NCBI RefSeq assembly: GCF_001570925.1
Contig: NZ_BCSP01000009.1
Span: 1-64,000 of the forward strand
Direction of reading: 5' to 3'
Length of the DNA: 64,000 nt
Origin: [Zimmermannella] bifida NBRC 103089
Lineage (GTDB): Bacteria; Actinomycetota; Actinomycetes; Actinomycetales; Microbacteriaceae
A program made the position numbers and the translations under genes. The notes under the pieces were generated by a model. That model worked only from the letters and a program-made list of their open reading frames with translations. It did no database searches and was not told the DNA's origin. Position 1 is the first letter of the stretch, and every line of letters begins with the position of its first letter. Below, piece after piece: positions 16,473 through 26,765 of this stretch.

Positions 16473-19463
16473 TTACTTGTTGCTGTCGTCCTTCGAGACG
16501 GCCTGCCCAAATGCGCCCCGAGCCTGCTTTGCCTTGGCAGCGCGCTGCTCCTTGGCAACTTCGGCGACCGAGCGGCCAGCAGTACCGGCAGCCTTGGCCG
16601 GGTTACCCGAACGCGCCTTCTGCTTCTTCGGCGCCGCCTTCGCCTTTGCGCGGGTGGCCTTCGTTGCCGATTCACCGGCAGCGGTCTCCTTGAGCTCGGA
16701 TGCGGCTTCTGGCTGCTTCGAAGCAGCCTCGCGCAGTGCCGAAGCGGTGCCTGCCGCCATCTCCTTGCGCATCGCGGCGCGGGTGGCGCCCTCGTTCACG
16801 CGACCGGATGCATCCCGCACCGTGACGTTGCCCGATTCGTCGGCTGCCGAGAAGCGCAACTTCTGGCGTGGTGCTTCTTGTTCGAGGCCCTTGGCACGTA
16901 CGCGCACACGCTTTTGCGCATTGCCCTCAGCGTCTTCGACCTCTTCGACCTGTACGTCGAGGTTCATCAAGAACTGCACCGACTCTTCGCGTACGGCGGC
17001 GAGCATCTCCTTGTACATTTCGAAGCCCTCGCGCTGGTATTCGACCAGCGGGTCACGCTGCGAAAGCGCACGCAGGCCGATGCCGTCCTTGAGGGTGTCC
17101 ATGTCCTGCAGGTGGTCTTTCCACTTGCGGTCGATGACCTGCAGCAGTACGCGGCGTTCGAGCTCGCGCATGGCGTCTTCACCGAGGATTTCTTCACGCT
17201 GCGCATAGGCGAGCTTGGCGTCGGCACGCACCTCATCGATGACGTCTTCGCTGGTGACACGGTTAATGCCACCGTGCTCTTCGATGATTTCGTCGACGGT
17301 GATCGTCATCGGGTAGAGCTGCTTGAGCTCGTCTTCGAGGATCGAAACGTTCCAGTCGTCCGGGTTGCCGGATGCGTGCTCGTGCACGATATCGTTGATC
17401 GCGCCTTCGAGGAAGGCATCGACCTTATCGCCGATGTCATCGCCTTCAAGGATGGTGCGGCGGTCGCCGTAGATTGACCCGCGCTGCTCGTTGAGCACGT
17501 TGTCGTACTTGAGCACGTTCTTGCGGATCTCCGCGTTTCGTGACTCGACCTGGGTCTGCGCCGACTGAATCGCGCGCGACACGATGCGCGATTCGAGCGC
17601 GAGGTCGTCTGGCGTGGAGTCGTTGTTCATGATCGCGCGGGCAGCACCGGTGTTAAACAGGCGCATGAGGTCGTCGGTCATCGAGAGGTAGAACCGGCTC
17701 TCACCGGGGTCACCCTGACGGCCCGAACGACCGCGCAGCTGGTTGTCGATACGGCGCGATTCGTGGCGCTCGGTACCGAGCACGTACAGACCACCGAGCT
17801 CGGCGACCTCTTCGGCTTCGGCTTCGACCTGTTCCTTAACCCGCTCGAGCACCTCTGGCCACTTGGCCTCGTACTCTTCGCTGTGTTCTTCCGGGTCAAG
17901 TCCGAGCGCGGTCATCTCTGCGACGGCAAGGAACTCGGCGTTACCACCGAGCATGATGTCCGTACCACGACCGGCCATGTTCGTCGCCACCGTGATGGCG
18001 CCCTTGCGTCCGGCCTGTGCCACGATCGCGGCTTCACGCGCGTGGTTCTTGGCGTTGAGGACTTCGTGCTCGATGCCGCGCTTGGCGAGCAGCTTCGAGA
18101 GGTATTCGCTCTTCTCGACCGACGTCGTACCGACCAGCACTGGCTGACCGGTTTCGGCACGCTCGGCGAGATCTTCGACCACCATGGCGAACTTGGCCCG
18201 TTCGTTCTTGTAGACGAGGTCGGCACGGTCGATGCGCTGCATCGGCTTGTTGGTTGGGATCGGGATAACACCGAGGTGGTAGGTCGACTGGAACTCGGCT
18301 GCTTCGGTTTCGGCGGTACCGGTCATGCCCGAGAGCTTTTCGTACATGAGGAAGTAGTTCTGCAGCGTCACGGTGGCGAGCGTCTGGTTCTCGGCCTTGA
18401 TCTCGACGCCTTCCTTGGCCTCGATTGCCTGGTGCAGGCCCTCGTTGTAGCGACGGCCCTTGAGGATACGGCCGGTGTGCTCGTCAACGATCATGACTTC
18501 GCCGTCCTGCACCACGTACTCGCGGTTACGGTGGAACAGCGCCTTCGCCTTGATCGAGTTGTTGAGGAACGAAATGAGCGGCGTGTTTGCCTGCTCGTAC
18601 AGGTTCTCGATACCGAGTGCATCCTCGACTCGATCGATACCTGCTTCGAGAACACCGATCGTGCGCTTCTTTTCGTCGACTTCGTAGTCGCGGTCTTCCT
18701 TAAGGCGCTTGGCGATCTTGGCAAACTCGACATACCAGCGGTTTGCCTCACCCGACGACGGACCCGAAATGATCAGTGGCGTACGCGCCTCGTCGATCAG
18801 AATCGAGTCGACCTCGTCGACAATGGCGAAGTAGTGACCGCGCTGCACGCAAGCATCAACCGTGGTGGCCATGTTGTCACGCAGGTAGTCGAAGCCGAAC
18901 TCGTTGTTCGTGCCGTAGGTGATGTCGCAGGCGTATTGTTCGCGTCGCTGGTCGGGGGTGAGTCCCGAGAGGATGCAACCGGTCGTCATGCCGAGCGCGC
19001 GGAAGACGCGCCCCATGAGCTCAGACTGGTAACTCGCAAGGAAGTCGTTCACGGTAATGACATGCACGCCCTTACCCGGAATCGCGTTCAGGTAAGCAGC
19101 CAGCGTGGCAACCAGCGTCTTACCTTCACCGGTCTTCATTTCGGCAATGTTGCCACCGTGAAGGGCCGCACCACCCATGAGCTGCACGTCGTAGTGACGC
19201 TGACCGAGCGTGCGGGTGGCCGCTTCACGAACCGCAGCAAACACCAGCGGCAGCAGTTCGTCGAGAATGGCCTGGTCTTTCTTACCCGCCTTGACTCCGT
19301 CTTCGTACTGCTCACGGAACTCGGCAGTCATGCCACGCAGCTCTTCGTCACTGAGGTCGCTGAACTCATCTTCAAGCTTGTTCACCTGGCTAGCCAGGCG
19401 CTCCAACCGCTTGAGCTGACGCCCTTCGCCGAAGCGAAGCAACTTGTCGAGAACCGAAGCCAT
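16473..19463 (-). CDS. secA: Preprotein translocase ATPase SecA (996 aa)
   Basis: Motor of the Sec export pathway, driving unfolded preproteins through SecYEG. Full-length: nucleotide-binding fold 1 with [12 protein letters not shown] and [12 protein letters not shown], the preprotein cross-linking domain, nucleotide-binding fold 2 with GTTSVEKSE and [13 protein letters not shown], the helical scaffold and the wing domain. The usual C-terminal zinc motif is absent; instead the last about 100 residues are an Ala/Lys-rich tail, common in actinobacterial SecA1. Start ATG 19463. Confidence 0.98.
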   Translation of the reverse strand: MASVLDKLLRFGEGRQLKRLERLASQVNKLEDEFSDLSDEELRGMTAEFREQYEDGVKAGKKDQAILDELLPLVFAAVREAATRTLGQRHYDVQLMGGAALHGGNIAEMKTGEGKTLVATLAAYLNAIPGKGVHVITVNDFLASYQSELMGRVFRALGMTTGCILSGLTPDQRREQYACDITYGTNNEFGFDYLRDNMATTVDACVQRGHYFAIVDEVDSILIDEARTPLIISGPSSGEANRWYVEFAKIAKRLKEDRDYEVDEKKRTIGVLEAGIDRVEDALGIENLYEQANTPLISFLNNSIKAKALFHRNREYVVQDGEVMIVDEHTGRILKGRRYNEGLHQAIEAKEGVEIKAENQTLATVTLQNYFLMYEKLSGMTGTAETEAAEFQSTYHLGVIPIPTNKPMQRIDRADLVYKNERAKFAMVVEDLAERAETGQPVLVGTTSVEKSEYLSKLLAKRGIEHEVLNAKNHAREAAIVAQAGRKGAITVATNMAGRGTDIMLGGNAEFLAVAEMTALGLDPEEHSEEYEAKWPEVLERVKEQVEAEAEEVAELGGLYVLGTERHESRRIDNQLRGRSGRQGDPGESRFYLSMTDDLMRLFNTGAARAIMNNDSTPDDLALESRIVSRAIQSAQTQVESRNAEIRKNVLKYDNVLNEQRGSIYGDRRTILEGDDIGDKVDAFLEGAINDIVHEHASGNPDDWNVSILEDELKQLYPMTITVDEIIEEHGGINRVTSEDVIDEVRADAKLAYAQREEILGEDAMRELERRVLLQVIDRKWKDHLQDMDTLKDGIGLRALSQRDPLVEYQREGFEMYKEMLAAVREESVQFLMNLDVQVEEVEDAEGNAQKRVRVRAKGLEQEAPRQKLRFSAADESGNVTVRDASGRVNEGATRAAMRKEMAAGTASALREAASKQPEAASELKETAAGESATKATRAKAKAAPKKQKARSGNPAKAAGTAGRSVAEVAKEQRAAKAKQARGAFGQAVSKDDSNK

Positions 19464-19645
19464 ACATACTCCTGAGGTGTGGCGGAAAGATCGTGACCGC
19501 GCTCACGCGCGAAACTCGCCCAATGCTACTCGCCTCGCCTTAACGCTGCAGGCTTGAGCACAAGATTCCGACTCCGGCTGGCGCGGGTGACGCGGATGCG
19601 GTGACGCGAGCACCCAGCGCACGTCACTGTTCGACTCGTGGTCGC

Positions 19646-20299
19646 TTAAAGCCCGAGCCGCTCGGCATAGGCATCGGCCACGGTGCGCAGATACGCTTCG
19701 CCGCCGCGGATGCTGCCGACGTAGTGCCCGTGGAGCTCGAAGCTAATGGTGCCGATGAGCTCCGTCCAAGCGCGAATAGTGAGCCAGATCACGCCTGGCG
19801 CCGGCACCTCGCCATCATCGTGTGCCGCGTACCAAGCCTGGATCTCGGCCAGATCGGTCGCCACCGCTGACGGTACCGAATCGGCAAGCGGATGCTCGAT
19901 CGCGCCGCTCCCTTGCGCAGCAAGCCGCAACAGGCGTACGGGAACTTGCATCGCCACATCCACCGTCTGCTGCGGGGCTTCGTAACCGATCACCGGCGTG
20001 CCGTAGATGAGGTCAAACTCATGCGGGTGTTCGAGCGCCCACTTGCGGGCAGCCTGCCACATCGCGTGCCACTGCGCGCGCGGCTCGGTAGCGGCAGCAT
20101 CCAGCCGGGTCGCCTGGTCGAGTGCGGCATACGCGCTCACGATCAGCTCGGTGAGTAGCGCGTCACGGTCAGTCACGTGTCGGTAGAGGGCACCGACACT
20201 CACGCCGAGATCGCGGGCAATGGCGCGCATTGACAGCGCACCTGGGCCGACCTCACACATGTGCTGCTGCGCGACTCGCACGATATCTTCCCGCTGCAT
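19646..20299 (-). CDS. TetR-family transcriptional repressor (217 aa)
   Basis: N-terminal TetR helix-turn-helix: REDIVRVAQQHMCEVGPGALSMRAIARDLGVSVGALYRHVTDRDALL. The C-terminal all-helical region carries a conserved WLTIRAWTELIGTISFELHGH segment like the TetR C-terminal domain found with oxidoreductases. The ATG at 20299 follows GAAAGG. It is divergent from the epimerase gene, and the spacer holds two perfect GTGAACACTGTTCAC palindromes, the expected twin operator of an autoregulated repressor. The inducer is unknown. Confidence 0.92.
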   Translation of the reverse strand: MQREDIVRVAQQHMCEVGPGALSMRAIARDLGVSVGALYRHVTDRDALLTELIVSAYAALDQATRLDAAATEPRAQWHAMWQAARKWALEHPHEFDLIYGTPVIGYEAPQQTVDVAMQVPVRLLRLAAQGSGAIEHPLADSVPSAVATDLAEIQAWYAAHDDGEVPAPGVIWLTIRAWTELIGTISFELHGHYVGSIRGGEAYLRTVADAYAERLGL

Positions 20300-20330
20300 C
20301 CGTGCCACCTTTCGTCGATCATCGGATGAC

Positions 20331-20387
20331 TTGACAACTGTGAACACTGTTCACCATACTCGATTGCGCACTGTGAACACTGTTCAC
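20331..20387. promoter_or_regulatory. Divergent promoter with twin perfect palindromic operators
   Basis: Seen directly: GTGAACACTGTTCAC at 20340-20354 and again at 20373-20387, identical 15-bp palindromes with centres 33 bp apart. A plus-strand -35 TTGACA (20331-20336) and a -10-like CATACT (20355-20360) flank the first palindrome, so a bound dimer would cover the spacer. The site lies between the TetR and epimerase genes. That TetR is the binder is inferred from position. Confidence 0.85.
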
Positions 20388-20422
20388 AACTGCTTGGTCC
20401 CCCCCTCCCAACAAGGAACAAC

Positions 20423-21376
20423 ATGCCCCACACTCTCGTCCTCGGCGCCGGTCCACTTGGCCGCGCCACGATCGATGCCTGCAAACTCGACGGTCACGAC
20501 ATCACGCTAGCCACCCGTAGCGGCACGACGATCGACGGCACGACCTCGATAGTGCTCGACATCACCGCCGCCGATGCCACCAACATGCTGCGAACCACCC
20601 ACGAAGATCACCCCATTGACGCCATCGTCGTGGCGTGCAATTTCCCCTACGGCAAATGGGAAGCCCCCTGGGCCGCCACCACCACCAACCTGATCGCCGC
20701 CGCCACCGAACTCGACACCACAATCGTGCTCGCCGGCAACCTCTACGGCTACGGGCCGAGCACGTCATCACTGAGCGAATCGCATCCGCTCAACGCCAAA
20801 TTTGCGAGCGGGCGCACTCGCGCGAAGGTTTGGCAGCGGATGCACGAAGCTACGCAAGCGGGGCAGATTCGCGCCGTCGAGGTGCGCGGCAGCGACTACA
20901 TCGGACCAACCGCGGGCGGGGCAGCCCACGCGGGCGACCGCCTGATTGACCCGATCTTGCAGGGGAAGGCTGCTTACCCACTGGGCAACCCCGACCTGCC
21001 GCACTCCTGGACCGCGGTGGCCGACTTCGGCGCGCTCCTCGCGCGGGCAACGAGCGACTCGCGGATGCACGGTGCCGCGTGGCATGTCCCCTCCGCTCCC
21101 GCGGCCAGCATTCGGGAACTCGCCGAGCAGGTTGCCACCATTGCCGAAGCCCCGAAACCAACACTTCATGCCATCCCATACTGGCCGATGCGCGCCGCTG
21201 CGTTTGCCTCGCCCATGATGCGTGGCCTGAGCGAAGTCGGATACCAATTCACGCAGCCGTTCGTGATGGCCGATCAACACACTCGCGACGAACTCGGCGT
21301 GACCCACACACCGCTTATCGACACGCTGACCGCGACAGTTGCCGCGCGTCGCGCGCAGCTACAAGCACAGCAGTAG
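20423..21376 (+). CDS. NAD(P)-dependent epimerase/oxidoreductase, extended SDR type (317 aa)
   Basis: Rossmann fold at the start (VLGAGPLGRATIDACKLDGHDITLATR), then a typical extended-SDR order: IDAIVVACNFPYGKW, VLAGNLYGYGP and a substrate loop DYIGPTAG. A canonical Tyr-x3-Lys pair is not obvious, so it may be of the atypical NmrA/isoflavone-reductase-like group or a binding rather than catalytic protein. Substrate unknown. AAGGAACAAC precedes the ATG. It is divergent from, and probably repressed by, the TetR protein. Confidence 0.85.
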   Translation: MPHTLVLGAGPLGRATIDACKLDGHDITLATRSGTTIDGTTSIVLDITAADATNMLRTTHEDHPIDAIVVACNFPYGKWEAPWAATTTNLIAAATELDTTIVLAGNLYGYGPSTSSLSESHPLNAKFASGRTRAKVWQRMHEATQAGQIRAVEVRGSDYIGPTAGGAAHAGDRLIDPILQGKAAYPLGNPDLPHSWTAVADFGALLARATSDSRMHGAAWHVPSAPAASIRELAEQVATIAEAPKPTLHAIPYWPMRAAAFASPMMRGLSEVGYQFTQPFVMADQHTRDELGVTHTPLIDTLTATVAARRAQLQAQQ

Positions 21377-21430
21377 ACGCCTGCAGCCTCTGGGCAGCCC
21401 GGCACGCAACCAGGCACACTGCCCAACATG

Positions 21431-21466
21431 CAATTCGCCCCACACCGATTGGTGCGGGGCGAATTG
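21431..21466. terminator. Terminator between epimerase and hpf
   Basis: 16-bp arms (21431-21446 and 21451-21466) with one mismatched pair and a GATT loop. It lies between convergent genes and can serve both. Confidence 0.85.
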
Positions 21467-21474
21467 GTTATGAC

Positions 21475-22128
21475 TTAGGCGTCAGCGGCACGCTCATCGA
21501 GCAGGATGACACCGTAGTCCCAACCCTTGCGACGGTAGACCACCGCTGGGCGGCGCTGTTCCGGCTCGAGGTATAGGAAGAAGTCGTGTCCGAGCAGTTC
21601 CATGTGGTCGACCGCTTCTTCGGACGACATCACCTTCGGTGCGAACATCTTTTCGCGGATGACCACTGGGTTGTAGCCCTCGGCTTCGTCACCTTCGGCA
21701 ACCTCAACTGCAGGTTCTGCCTTGCCGGCGACAACGTCGATCACGCCGGTGTCAGCTGGCACGATGTCCAGGCCCGCGAAGTCGGTAGCCGAGGCTTCTG
21801 CCAGGCTCTTGCCACCGGTCCGGTGAGCTCGCTTGTCCTTGGCCCGACGCATCCGCTCTACGAGCTTGTCGAGTGCGATGTCAAACGCAGCGAACTTGTC
21901 GCCGCCGTCAGCTTCGGCACGAACCGTTGGGAACGGTCCGAATACGGTGATCTCTACCTTGCCCTTGTCGAGCATGTTGCCCGCGCGGTCGGTACGTTGC
22001 TTAACCCGGATTTCAACCGTCTGCGCACGACCCGAAAGTTGCTGCACCTTCGCAATAACTTTTTCTTCGGCGTACTGGCGGAAACGCTCCGGTACTTCGA
22101 TGTTGCGGCCGGTGATGGTGATGTCCAT
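21475..22128 (-). CDS. hpf: Ribosome hibernation promoting factor, long form (217 aa)
   Basis: Binds the small-subunit decoding region and dimerises ribosomes into inactive 100S particles in stationary phase or stress. N-terminal S30AE domain (MDITITGRNIEVPERFRQYAEEKVIAKVQQL) and, after a linker, the C-terminal dimerisation domain (VVIREKMFAPKVMSSEEAVDHMELLGHDFFLYL). The length is typical for long HPF. GGAGG lies upstream of the ATG. In many actinobacteria it is next to secA; here a TetR/epimerase pair separates them. Confidence 0.97.
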   Translation of the reverse strand: MDITITGRNIEVPERFRQYAEEKVIAKVQQLSGRAQTVEIRVKQRTDRAGNMLDKGKVEITVFGPFPTVRAEADGGDKFAAFDIALDKLVERMRRAKDKRAHRTGGKSLAEASATDFAGLDIVPADTGVIDVVAGKAEPAVEVAEGDEAEGYNPVVIREKMFAPKVMSSEEAVDHMELLGHDFFLYLEPEQRRPAVVYRRKGWDYGVILLDERAADA

Positions 22129-22264
22129 CTCACCCTCCTTTTTGGGAACTCGGGTGCCGGCAATCCCGTGTGGGTTTGCGTCCTCGGGCGCCCGAGCCGT
22201 TTGTCATCTTGTCCTTAAATTGTAGCCCTCGTTACATGCGCTTTCCCTGGAATTTAGGCGCTCG

Positions 22265-23023
22265 TTACGTTCTTGATAGCTGTGATGTGGTAGGTGCCGA
22301 ATGCGCGGATGAAAACCGTTTGGCAACGCGCGCAATCACCACGGCAGCGCAGACTTCGGCACCGGCTGATCGCAACGCACGCTCGGCTTCGACGAGTGAC
22401 GCACCGGTCGTACTCACATCGTCGACCAGCACGCAGCGCATCCCCGCGAGCGGCCGCATCGCCACCATGGCGCCGGCCACATTGCGTGCTCGTTCTGCCC
22501 TGCCAAGCCCCGATTGATCGCGCACCCGCCGCCGGTACCCAAGCACCGACACCAACGGTGCATCCGGCACCGCCCGCTGCACCAACAATTCGACGTGCTG
22601 AAACCCTCGCTTCGCCACCGCCCGCCGCTGACTCGGCACGGGTACCAGCACGCAATCGCGTACTCCGGCGCGGTGCAGCGCCAGCAGACCGACGCGCAGC
22701 AGCGGTACCAGCGCGGGAACCGCATCCACTCGCCCAGCATCTTTCACCGCGGTGATACAGCGCTGCACAACCGAGTGATAGTCGGTTGCGCTCACCACGA
22801 CGAGTCCCGACGCCAGCGCTTCGCGATGCACGAATACGCGCTGCCGCAGCGCTGCGGCACAGATCGCGCACAGGCCGCGACAGATCTCGTCTCGCACACC
22901 GCACGCCGCACATCCGGTTGGGAACCACAGCTGCAGCAATTGCCGCCAAGCTGCCAGAACCCGATGCCGACCGACGTGACCGCGTGCATCCGCACCGCTA
23001 TCGTCTGCGCCGCCTGCTGTCAT
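22265..23023 (-). CDS. ComF-family phosphoribosyltransferase-like protein (252 aa)
   Basis: N-terminal zinc-finger-like cysteines (FPTGCAACGVRDEICRGLCAICAAAL) and a C-terminal type-I PRTase domain with the PRPP-binding loop CVLVDDVSTTGAS. ComF proteins are needed for DNA uptake in competent bacteria, but the family is widespread without competence and its reaction is unknown. An alternative reading frame over the same DNA (22254-22949) is Arg/Cys-rich and rejected. It lies between lpqB and hpf, on the same strand, as in mycobacteria. Confidence 0.87.
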   Translation of the reverse strand: MTAGGADDSGADARGHVGRHRVLAAWRQLLQLWFPTGCAACGVRDEICRGLCAICAAALRQRVFVHREALASGLVVVSATDYHSVVQRCITAVKDAGRVDAVPALVPLLRVGLLALHRAGVRDCVLVPVPSQRRAVAKRGFQHVELLVQRAVPDAPLVSVLGYRRRVRDQSGLGRAERARNVAGAMVAMRPLAGMRCVLVDDVSTTGASLVEAERALRSAGAEVCAAVVIARVAKRFSSAHSAPTTSQLSRT

Positions 23024-23137
23024 GCCGCCAGTGTGCCGCAGGCACGCTCGCCACGCGCGCGGTTATCCACAGCGTCCACAAATCGCTGCTAGGCCCGCGG
23101 TCAACCGGATGCGGTGGGTAGCGGAATTTGCGCCGTG

Positions 23138-24835
23138 CTACACCTGCGCGTACAGGAAGGTGATCGACGTTTCGGATGCCTGCCAGCGCGAACCGCGCGG
23201 AGCATAAACCGTGCCGTGTCGATCCACGATTCGCATGCCCGAAAGCGAGTTCGCACCGGCGATCTGCGCCGCCGACGGAATCGTACCCATCGATGTGAGT
23301 TCGCCACCGACCTGGTAGACGCGCACCGAGGTGGAACCGTCCTGCTTGTTCACAAGCATGCCGACGCTGTTCGGGTCGATCCAGGCGAGGTCGCTGGCCT
23401 TGTCATTCGCACCGGGCATGGCCACGATCAGCGGCGCACCGAGCTCCACCGGGGCGCCCTTGTCACGGATGATCGGCATGACCGCAAGCTGCACGCCTTC
23501 GTCATCGTTGTAGAGCACCGCAAGGCGAGTGCCATCGCGCGAGACCTGGTGCGAAATGAATGCCGGGTCAATCTGCGGTGGCAGCGGAATCTCCCGCAGC
23601 TCACCATCGCCGATGTGCGAGACGTACAGTCCGGTCTCAACGGTGGACTGCGTCCACACCCAGTCCCAGTTGTCGAGCGCCGGCTCGATTTGGCCAGGAC
23701 GCGCGTCGATCAACACGGGCTCGTCGTCGGTAAACCGCATGGCGTGGGCACCGTTGGCGTTGAGCAGGGTAAGCGTTTGACGCGACGCCGAGAGCGCCCC
23801 ACGAATCGGCTTGAGTTCATTCACGACTTCGGACACGTGTTCGGCGCCGTTTGGCACGCTGACCGCACTGTTGTTTAGGAACCCGATGTCATTGCCAGAC
23901 TGCACCAGCGGCATTGAACTGACGTCGGCGGTCGTGACGACCGCATCGCGATTCGGCAGCGACACATCGATGCGCGCACCGTTGACGCGAATTTCTACCG
24001 ATGAAATCCCGGGAACGGTCAGCAGGCTTTCTTCGAGCTGCAACCGCACCAGGGAAAGATCGGTAGCGGATGCCGACGACAGTTCACCCGAAAAGTCCAC
24101 CACGGCAACGCCATCAGCAATGACCACGTCGTTTCGCAGCTTCACGCCCTCGGGGAACGCCGACACGACCGCGCTTCCGGGCCGCATCCACTCTGCCGGG
24201 CCATTAATGAGTTCCTGCACGACGCGCGTCGGCAACTTGGTGCCATTCGGCAGCCAGCGAAGATCCGGCGACGTGTAGCGCTTGTCATTGTCGAAGTACG
24301 TCAGCATTTGCTGGGCGTAGAGGTCGTTGAACGGCTGCTGCTGCAACACCACACCCGGAGGTGCCTTAGCGATGCGCCACTGCCCGTCGACCTGTTCGAG
24401 CGTGAACGACAGGCTCTCGTTCGAGGTCGAAAGCGTTTCGGAATACAAGCCGTGATCGTCAACCTGGCCGCGTAGCGGCACCGAAACCTCGATGCCGTTC
24501 GCACCGGCCGACTTCATCGATGCCTGACCGTTGGTAATGAGTACGCGAGCGTCCGGGTCCCAGTCTTCTTTGGCGGCTGGCGTCAAGTATTCGCGCGCGG
24601 CCTGGAACCCGTCTCGAGTACCGGTACCCGCGTCCAGGAACCCCTGCACGATTTCTTCGCGCGTCGCTCCGGCGCTCGGCCCCGATGGGAAGTACCGGAC
24701 ACCCTGGTTGGACTCGTCCGGTTGCGAACGGCCTTCTTCGATCGGGCCAGATGTCGGGATCGAGGCACATGCCGAAAGCCCCACCATCAGCGAGGCGGTA
24801 GCGAGGGTTGCGAGGATGCGGCGGATGCGAGTCAT
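23138..24835 (-). CDS. lpqB: Lipoprotein LpqB, MtrB-associated (565 aa)
   Basis: In mycobacteria LpqB contacts the extracellular part of MtrB and tunes MtrA phosphorylation. Lipoprotein signal with lipobox LSAC (cysteine at residue 23), then a GerMN domain (about 200-320, containing LINGPAEWMRPGSAVVSAFPEG) and a C-terminal beta-propeller-like half (VSHIGDGELREIPLPPQ). It overlaps mtrB by 4 bp, completing the mtrA-mtrB-lpqB operon. Confidence 0.95.
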   Translation of the reverse strand: MTRIRRILATLATASLMVGLSACASIPTSGPIEEGRSQPDESNQGVRYFPSGPSAGATREEIVQGFLDAGTGTRDGFQAAREYLTPAAKEDWDPDARVLITNGQASMKSAGANGIEVSVPLRGQVDDHGLYSETLSTSNESLSFTLEQVDGQWRIAKAPPGVVLQQQPFNDLYAQQMLTYFDNDKRYTSPDLRWLPNGTKLPTRVVQELINGPAEWMRPGSAVVSAFPEGVKLRNDVVIADGVAVVDFSGELSSASATDLSLVRLQLEESLLTVPGISSVEIRVNGARIDVSLPNRDAVVTTADVSSMPLVQSGNDIGFLNNSAVSVPNGAEHVSEVVNELKPIRGALSASRQTLTLLNANGAHAMRFTDDEPVLIDARPGQIEPALDNWDWVWTQSTVETGLYVSHIGDGELREIPLPPQIDPAFISHQVSRDGTRLAVLYNDDEGVQLAVMPIIRDKGAPVELGAPLIVAMPGANDKASDLAWIDPNSVGMLVNKQDGSTSVRVYQVGGELTSMGTIPSAAQIAGANSLSGMRIVDRHGTVYAPRGSRWQASETSITFLYAQV

Positions 24836-26742
24836 TCGTCCGTGTCCTTCGGTGCGTCGGAAGTGTCTTGCGTCGTTATCGTGTCGGATGCGTCGGCAGC
24901 CGTCTCGGCGTCGGTGTCGGCATCCACCGCCGCGAGCTGAATGATCTGCGGCTGCGTGCTCAGATTGGTGCCGCCGAGCTGATCATCGGCGTAGTCACCG
25001 ACGAACGTCTCGGAGCCTGCGTCCTCGGGCAGCAGCGGCAGTGGCGACGACACGATTGGCTCGCCCACGCGAACCGGCAGCGTCAAGCGGAAGTTCGTAC
25101 CGAGCCCGAGAGCCGACCACACTTCGAGCTTGCCGTCGTGTAGGCGAGCGTCTTCGTGCGAGATTGCAAGGCCCAGACCCGAGCCACCCATCGTGCGCTT
25201 ACGCGAGGGGTCAGCTCGCCAGAACCGTTCGAAGACGAGCTTCTGGTGGTCTTCGTTCATACCGATGCCGTAGTCACGCACGCTGAGCGCAACCGCGGTC
25301 GCGTTCGCATCCACGGTAACGACGATCGGTTGCCCCTCACCGTGTTCGATGGCGTTCGCGATGAGGTTACGTACGATGCGGCGGATGCGGCGGTCATCGA
25401 ATTCGGCGCGCACTTCGCGCTCAGGTACCCGCAGCAGCAAGGCTTCGGAGTGATCCATAGCGACGGGGAGCATGGCACCGACGACGTCTTCGGCAATGTC
25501 CTTGAGGTCGTTTGAGCGGCGCAGCAACTCGACCGCACCGGCGTCGTAGCGAGAGATTTCGAGCAGGTCGTTCAGCAGCAATTCGAAGCGCTCGACCTGG
25601 TCGTGCAGCAGCTCTGCCGAGCGCGCGAGCGTCGGATCGAACTCGTTCTTGCGGGCATACACGATGCCGCCAGCCAGGCGAATCGTGGTGAGCGGCGTGC
25701 GCAGTTCGTGCGAAACGTCGGAGACGAATCGTTGCTGCACCTTGGAGAGGTGTTCGAGCTGCTCGATCTGTTCCTGCAGGTTGTCAGCCATGTGGTTGAA
25801 CGAGCGCGAAAGCGTACCGATATCGTCCTCACCGCGCTCCGGGATGCGTTCTTCGAGGTGCCCCGCAGCGAGCTTGCGACTCGTTTGCGCGGCCAAGCGA
25901 ATCGGCTGAATGACCGCACGCATGATGGCTCCGGTAATAAGCGCTACGAGCAAGACGAGAATCGCCATCGAGATCACCAGCGTGCGCTGGATGAAGTCGA
26001 GGGTGTCTTGGGATTCCTCGAGCGAGTACACGAGGTAGAACTCGTAGTACCCGGATCCTGGTACGGACACGGTCGAACCGATGACGACGCCCGGTACGAT
26101 GCGTTCCAGATCCCCCGCGAGTGCCACTGACTGGTAGTGCACCGGCCCGGTCTGTGCGCGCACGGCTTCACGCAGTTTTTCGCTCACCAAACCGAGTGGC
26201 ACTGTCTCGGAGGCCATGTCTTGCAGGCCCACGTTGTTGTTCTGCGACGGCGGACTGTAGAACGCGAAGCCGATCGAGTTCGGGGTTTGCGATTGCGCCG
26301 CAGTGATCGCCTCTTGGCGCAGCGATGAGGCACCCTGGTCGCCGGAGTCGCCGCCCAGGTCAAGCTTGCTTTGCGCGGCGGCAACTGCTCGTTCGGCTTC
26401 TACTTGCAGGTCGTCGATGCGGGATGTGTACAGGTCGCGCGCGATGGTGTTTCCCATGACCAGCGCGACGGCGATCACGGTGGCGCTGGTGAGCAGCACG
26501 GCAATGAGGGTGGTACGGAACGGCAGCGATGTGGCCCAGAGGAACTTTAGATTCTCGAAGAGCCCGGCCGGTCGCCACCAGCTGCCGGGCAGGTCGCGAT
26601 CGGGAAATTCGTCGGTTGACCGTGAAAGTTTGATCGGGATGCGCTCGTCGGGCGCGGCGAGCACCAGCGCGGTACTCGTCGACGAACCGCCACCCGCAGC
26701 AAAATCAGCTTCGGGTGAAGCGGTGGAGGCATCCTGTGGCAT
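24832..26742 (-). CDS. mtrB: Sensor histidine kinase MtrB (636 aa)
   Basis: Membrane sensor of the MtrAB system that couples cell-wall and osmotic state to growth and division in actinobacteria. Layout: a long cytoplasmic N-terminus, TM1 (about 75-95, LIAVLLTSATVIAVALVMG), an extracytoplasmic sensor region of about 165 residues, TM2, HAMP, HisKA with DVSHELRTPLTTIRLAG, and HATPase (NAIEHG, DYGIGM, GGSGLGLAI). The C-terminal tail is Asp/Thr-rich. It follows mtrA by 23 bp and overlaps lpqB by 4 bp. Confidence 0.97.
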   Translation of the reverse strand: MPQDASTASPEADFAAGGGSSTSTALVLAAPDERIPIKLSRSTDEFPDRDLPGSWWRPAGLFENLKFLWATSLPFRTTLIAVLLTSATVIAVALVMGNTIARDLYTSRIDDLQVEAERAVAAAQSKLDLGGDSGDQGASSLRQEAITAAQSQTPNSIGFAFYSPPSQNNNVGLQDMASETVPLGLVSEKLREAVRAQTGPVHYQSVALAGDLERIVPGVVIGSTVSVPGSGYYEFYLVYSLEESQDTLDFIQRTLVISMAILVLLVALITGAIMRAVIQPIRLAAQTSRKLAAGHLEERIPERGEDDIGTLSRSFNHMADNLQEQIEQLEHLSKVQQRFVSDVSHELRTPLTTIRLAGGIVYARKNEFDPTLARSAELLHDQVERFELLLNDLLEISRYDAGAVELLRRSNDLKDIAEDVVGAMLPVAMDHSEALLLRVPEREVRAEFDDRRIRRIVRNLIANAIEHGEGQPIVVTVDANATAVALSVRDYGIGMNEDHQKLVFERFWRADPSRKRTMGGSGLGLAISHEDARLHDGKLEVWSALGLGTNFRLTLPVRVGEPIVSSPLPLLPEDAGSETFVGDYADDQLGGTNLSTQPQIIQLAAVDADTDAETAADASDTITTQDTSDAPKDTDE

Positions 26743-26765
26743 TGACGTCGCGGAGGGCCGTGTCG

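Noticed and set aside
17763-19475. Plus-strand open frame of about 570 codons opposite secA
   Set aside because: Fully inside secA, no ribosome binding site or motif; antisense shadow.
22231-22268. Two CGTTAC elements 33 bp apart upstream of hpf, possible member of the 11-bp repeat set
   Set aside because: The two intermediate 11-bp positions do not match and the CTG part of the core is missing.
22254-22949. Alternative frame over the ComF-like gene
   Set aside because: Arg/Cys/Ala-rich with no PRTase motif, while the other frame has zinc cysteines and the PRPP loop.
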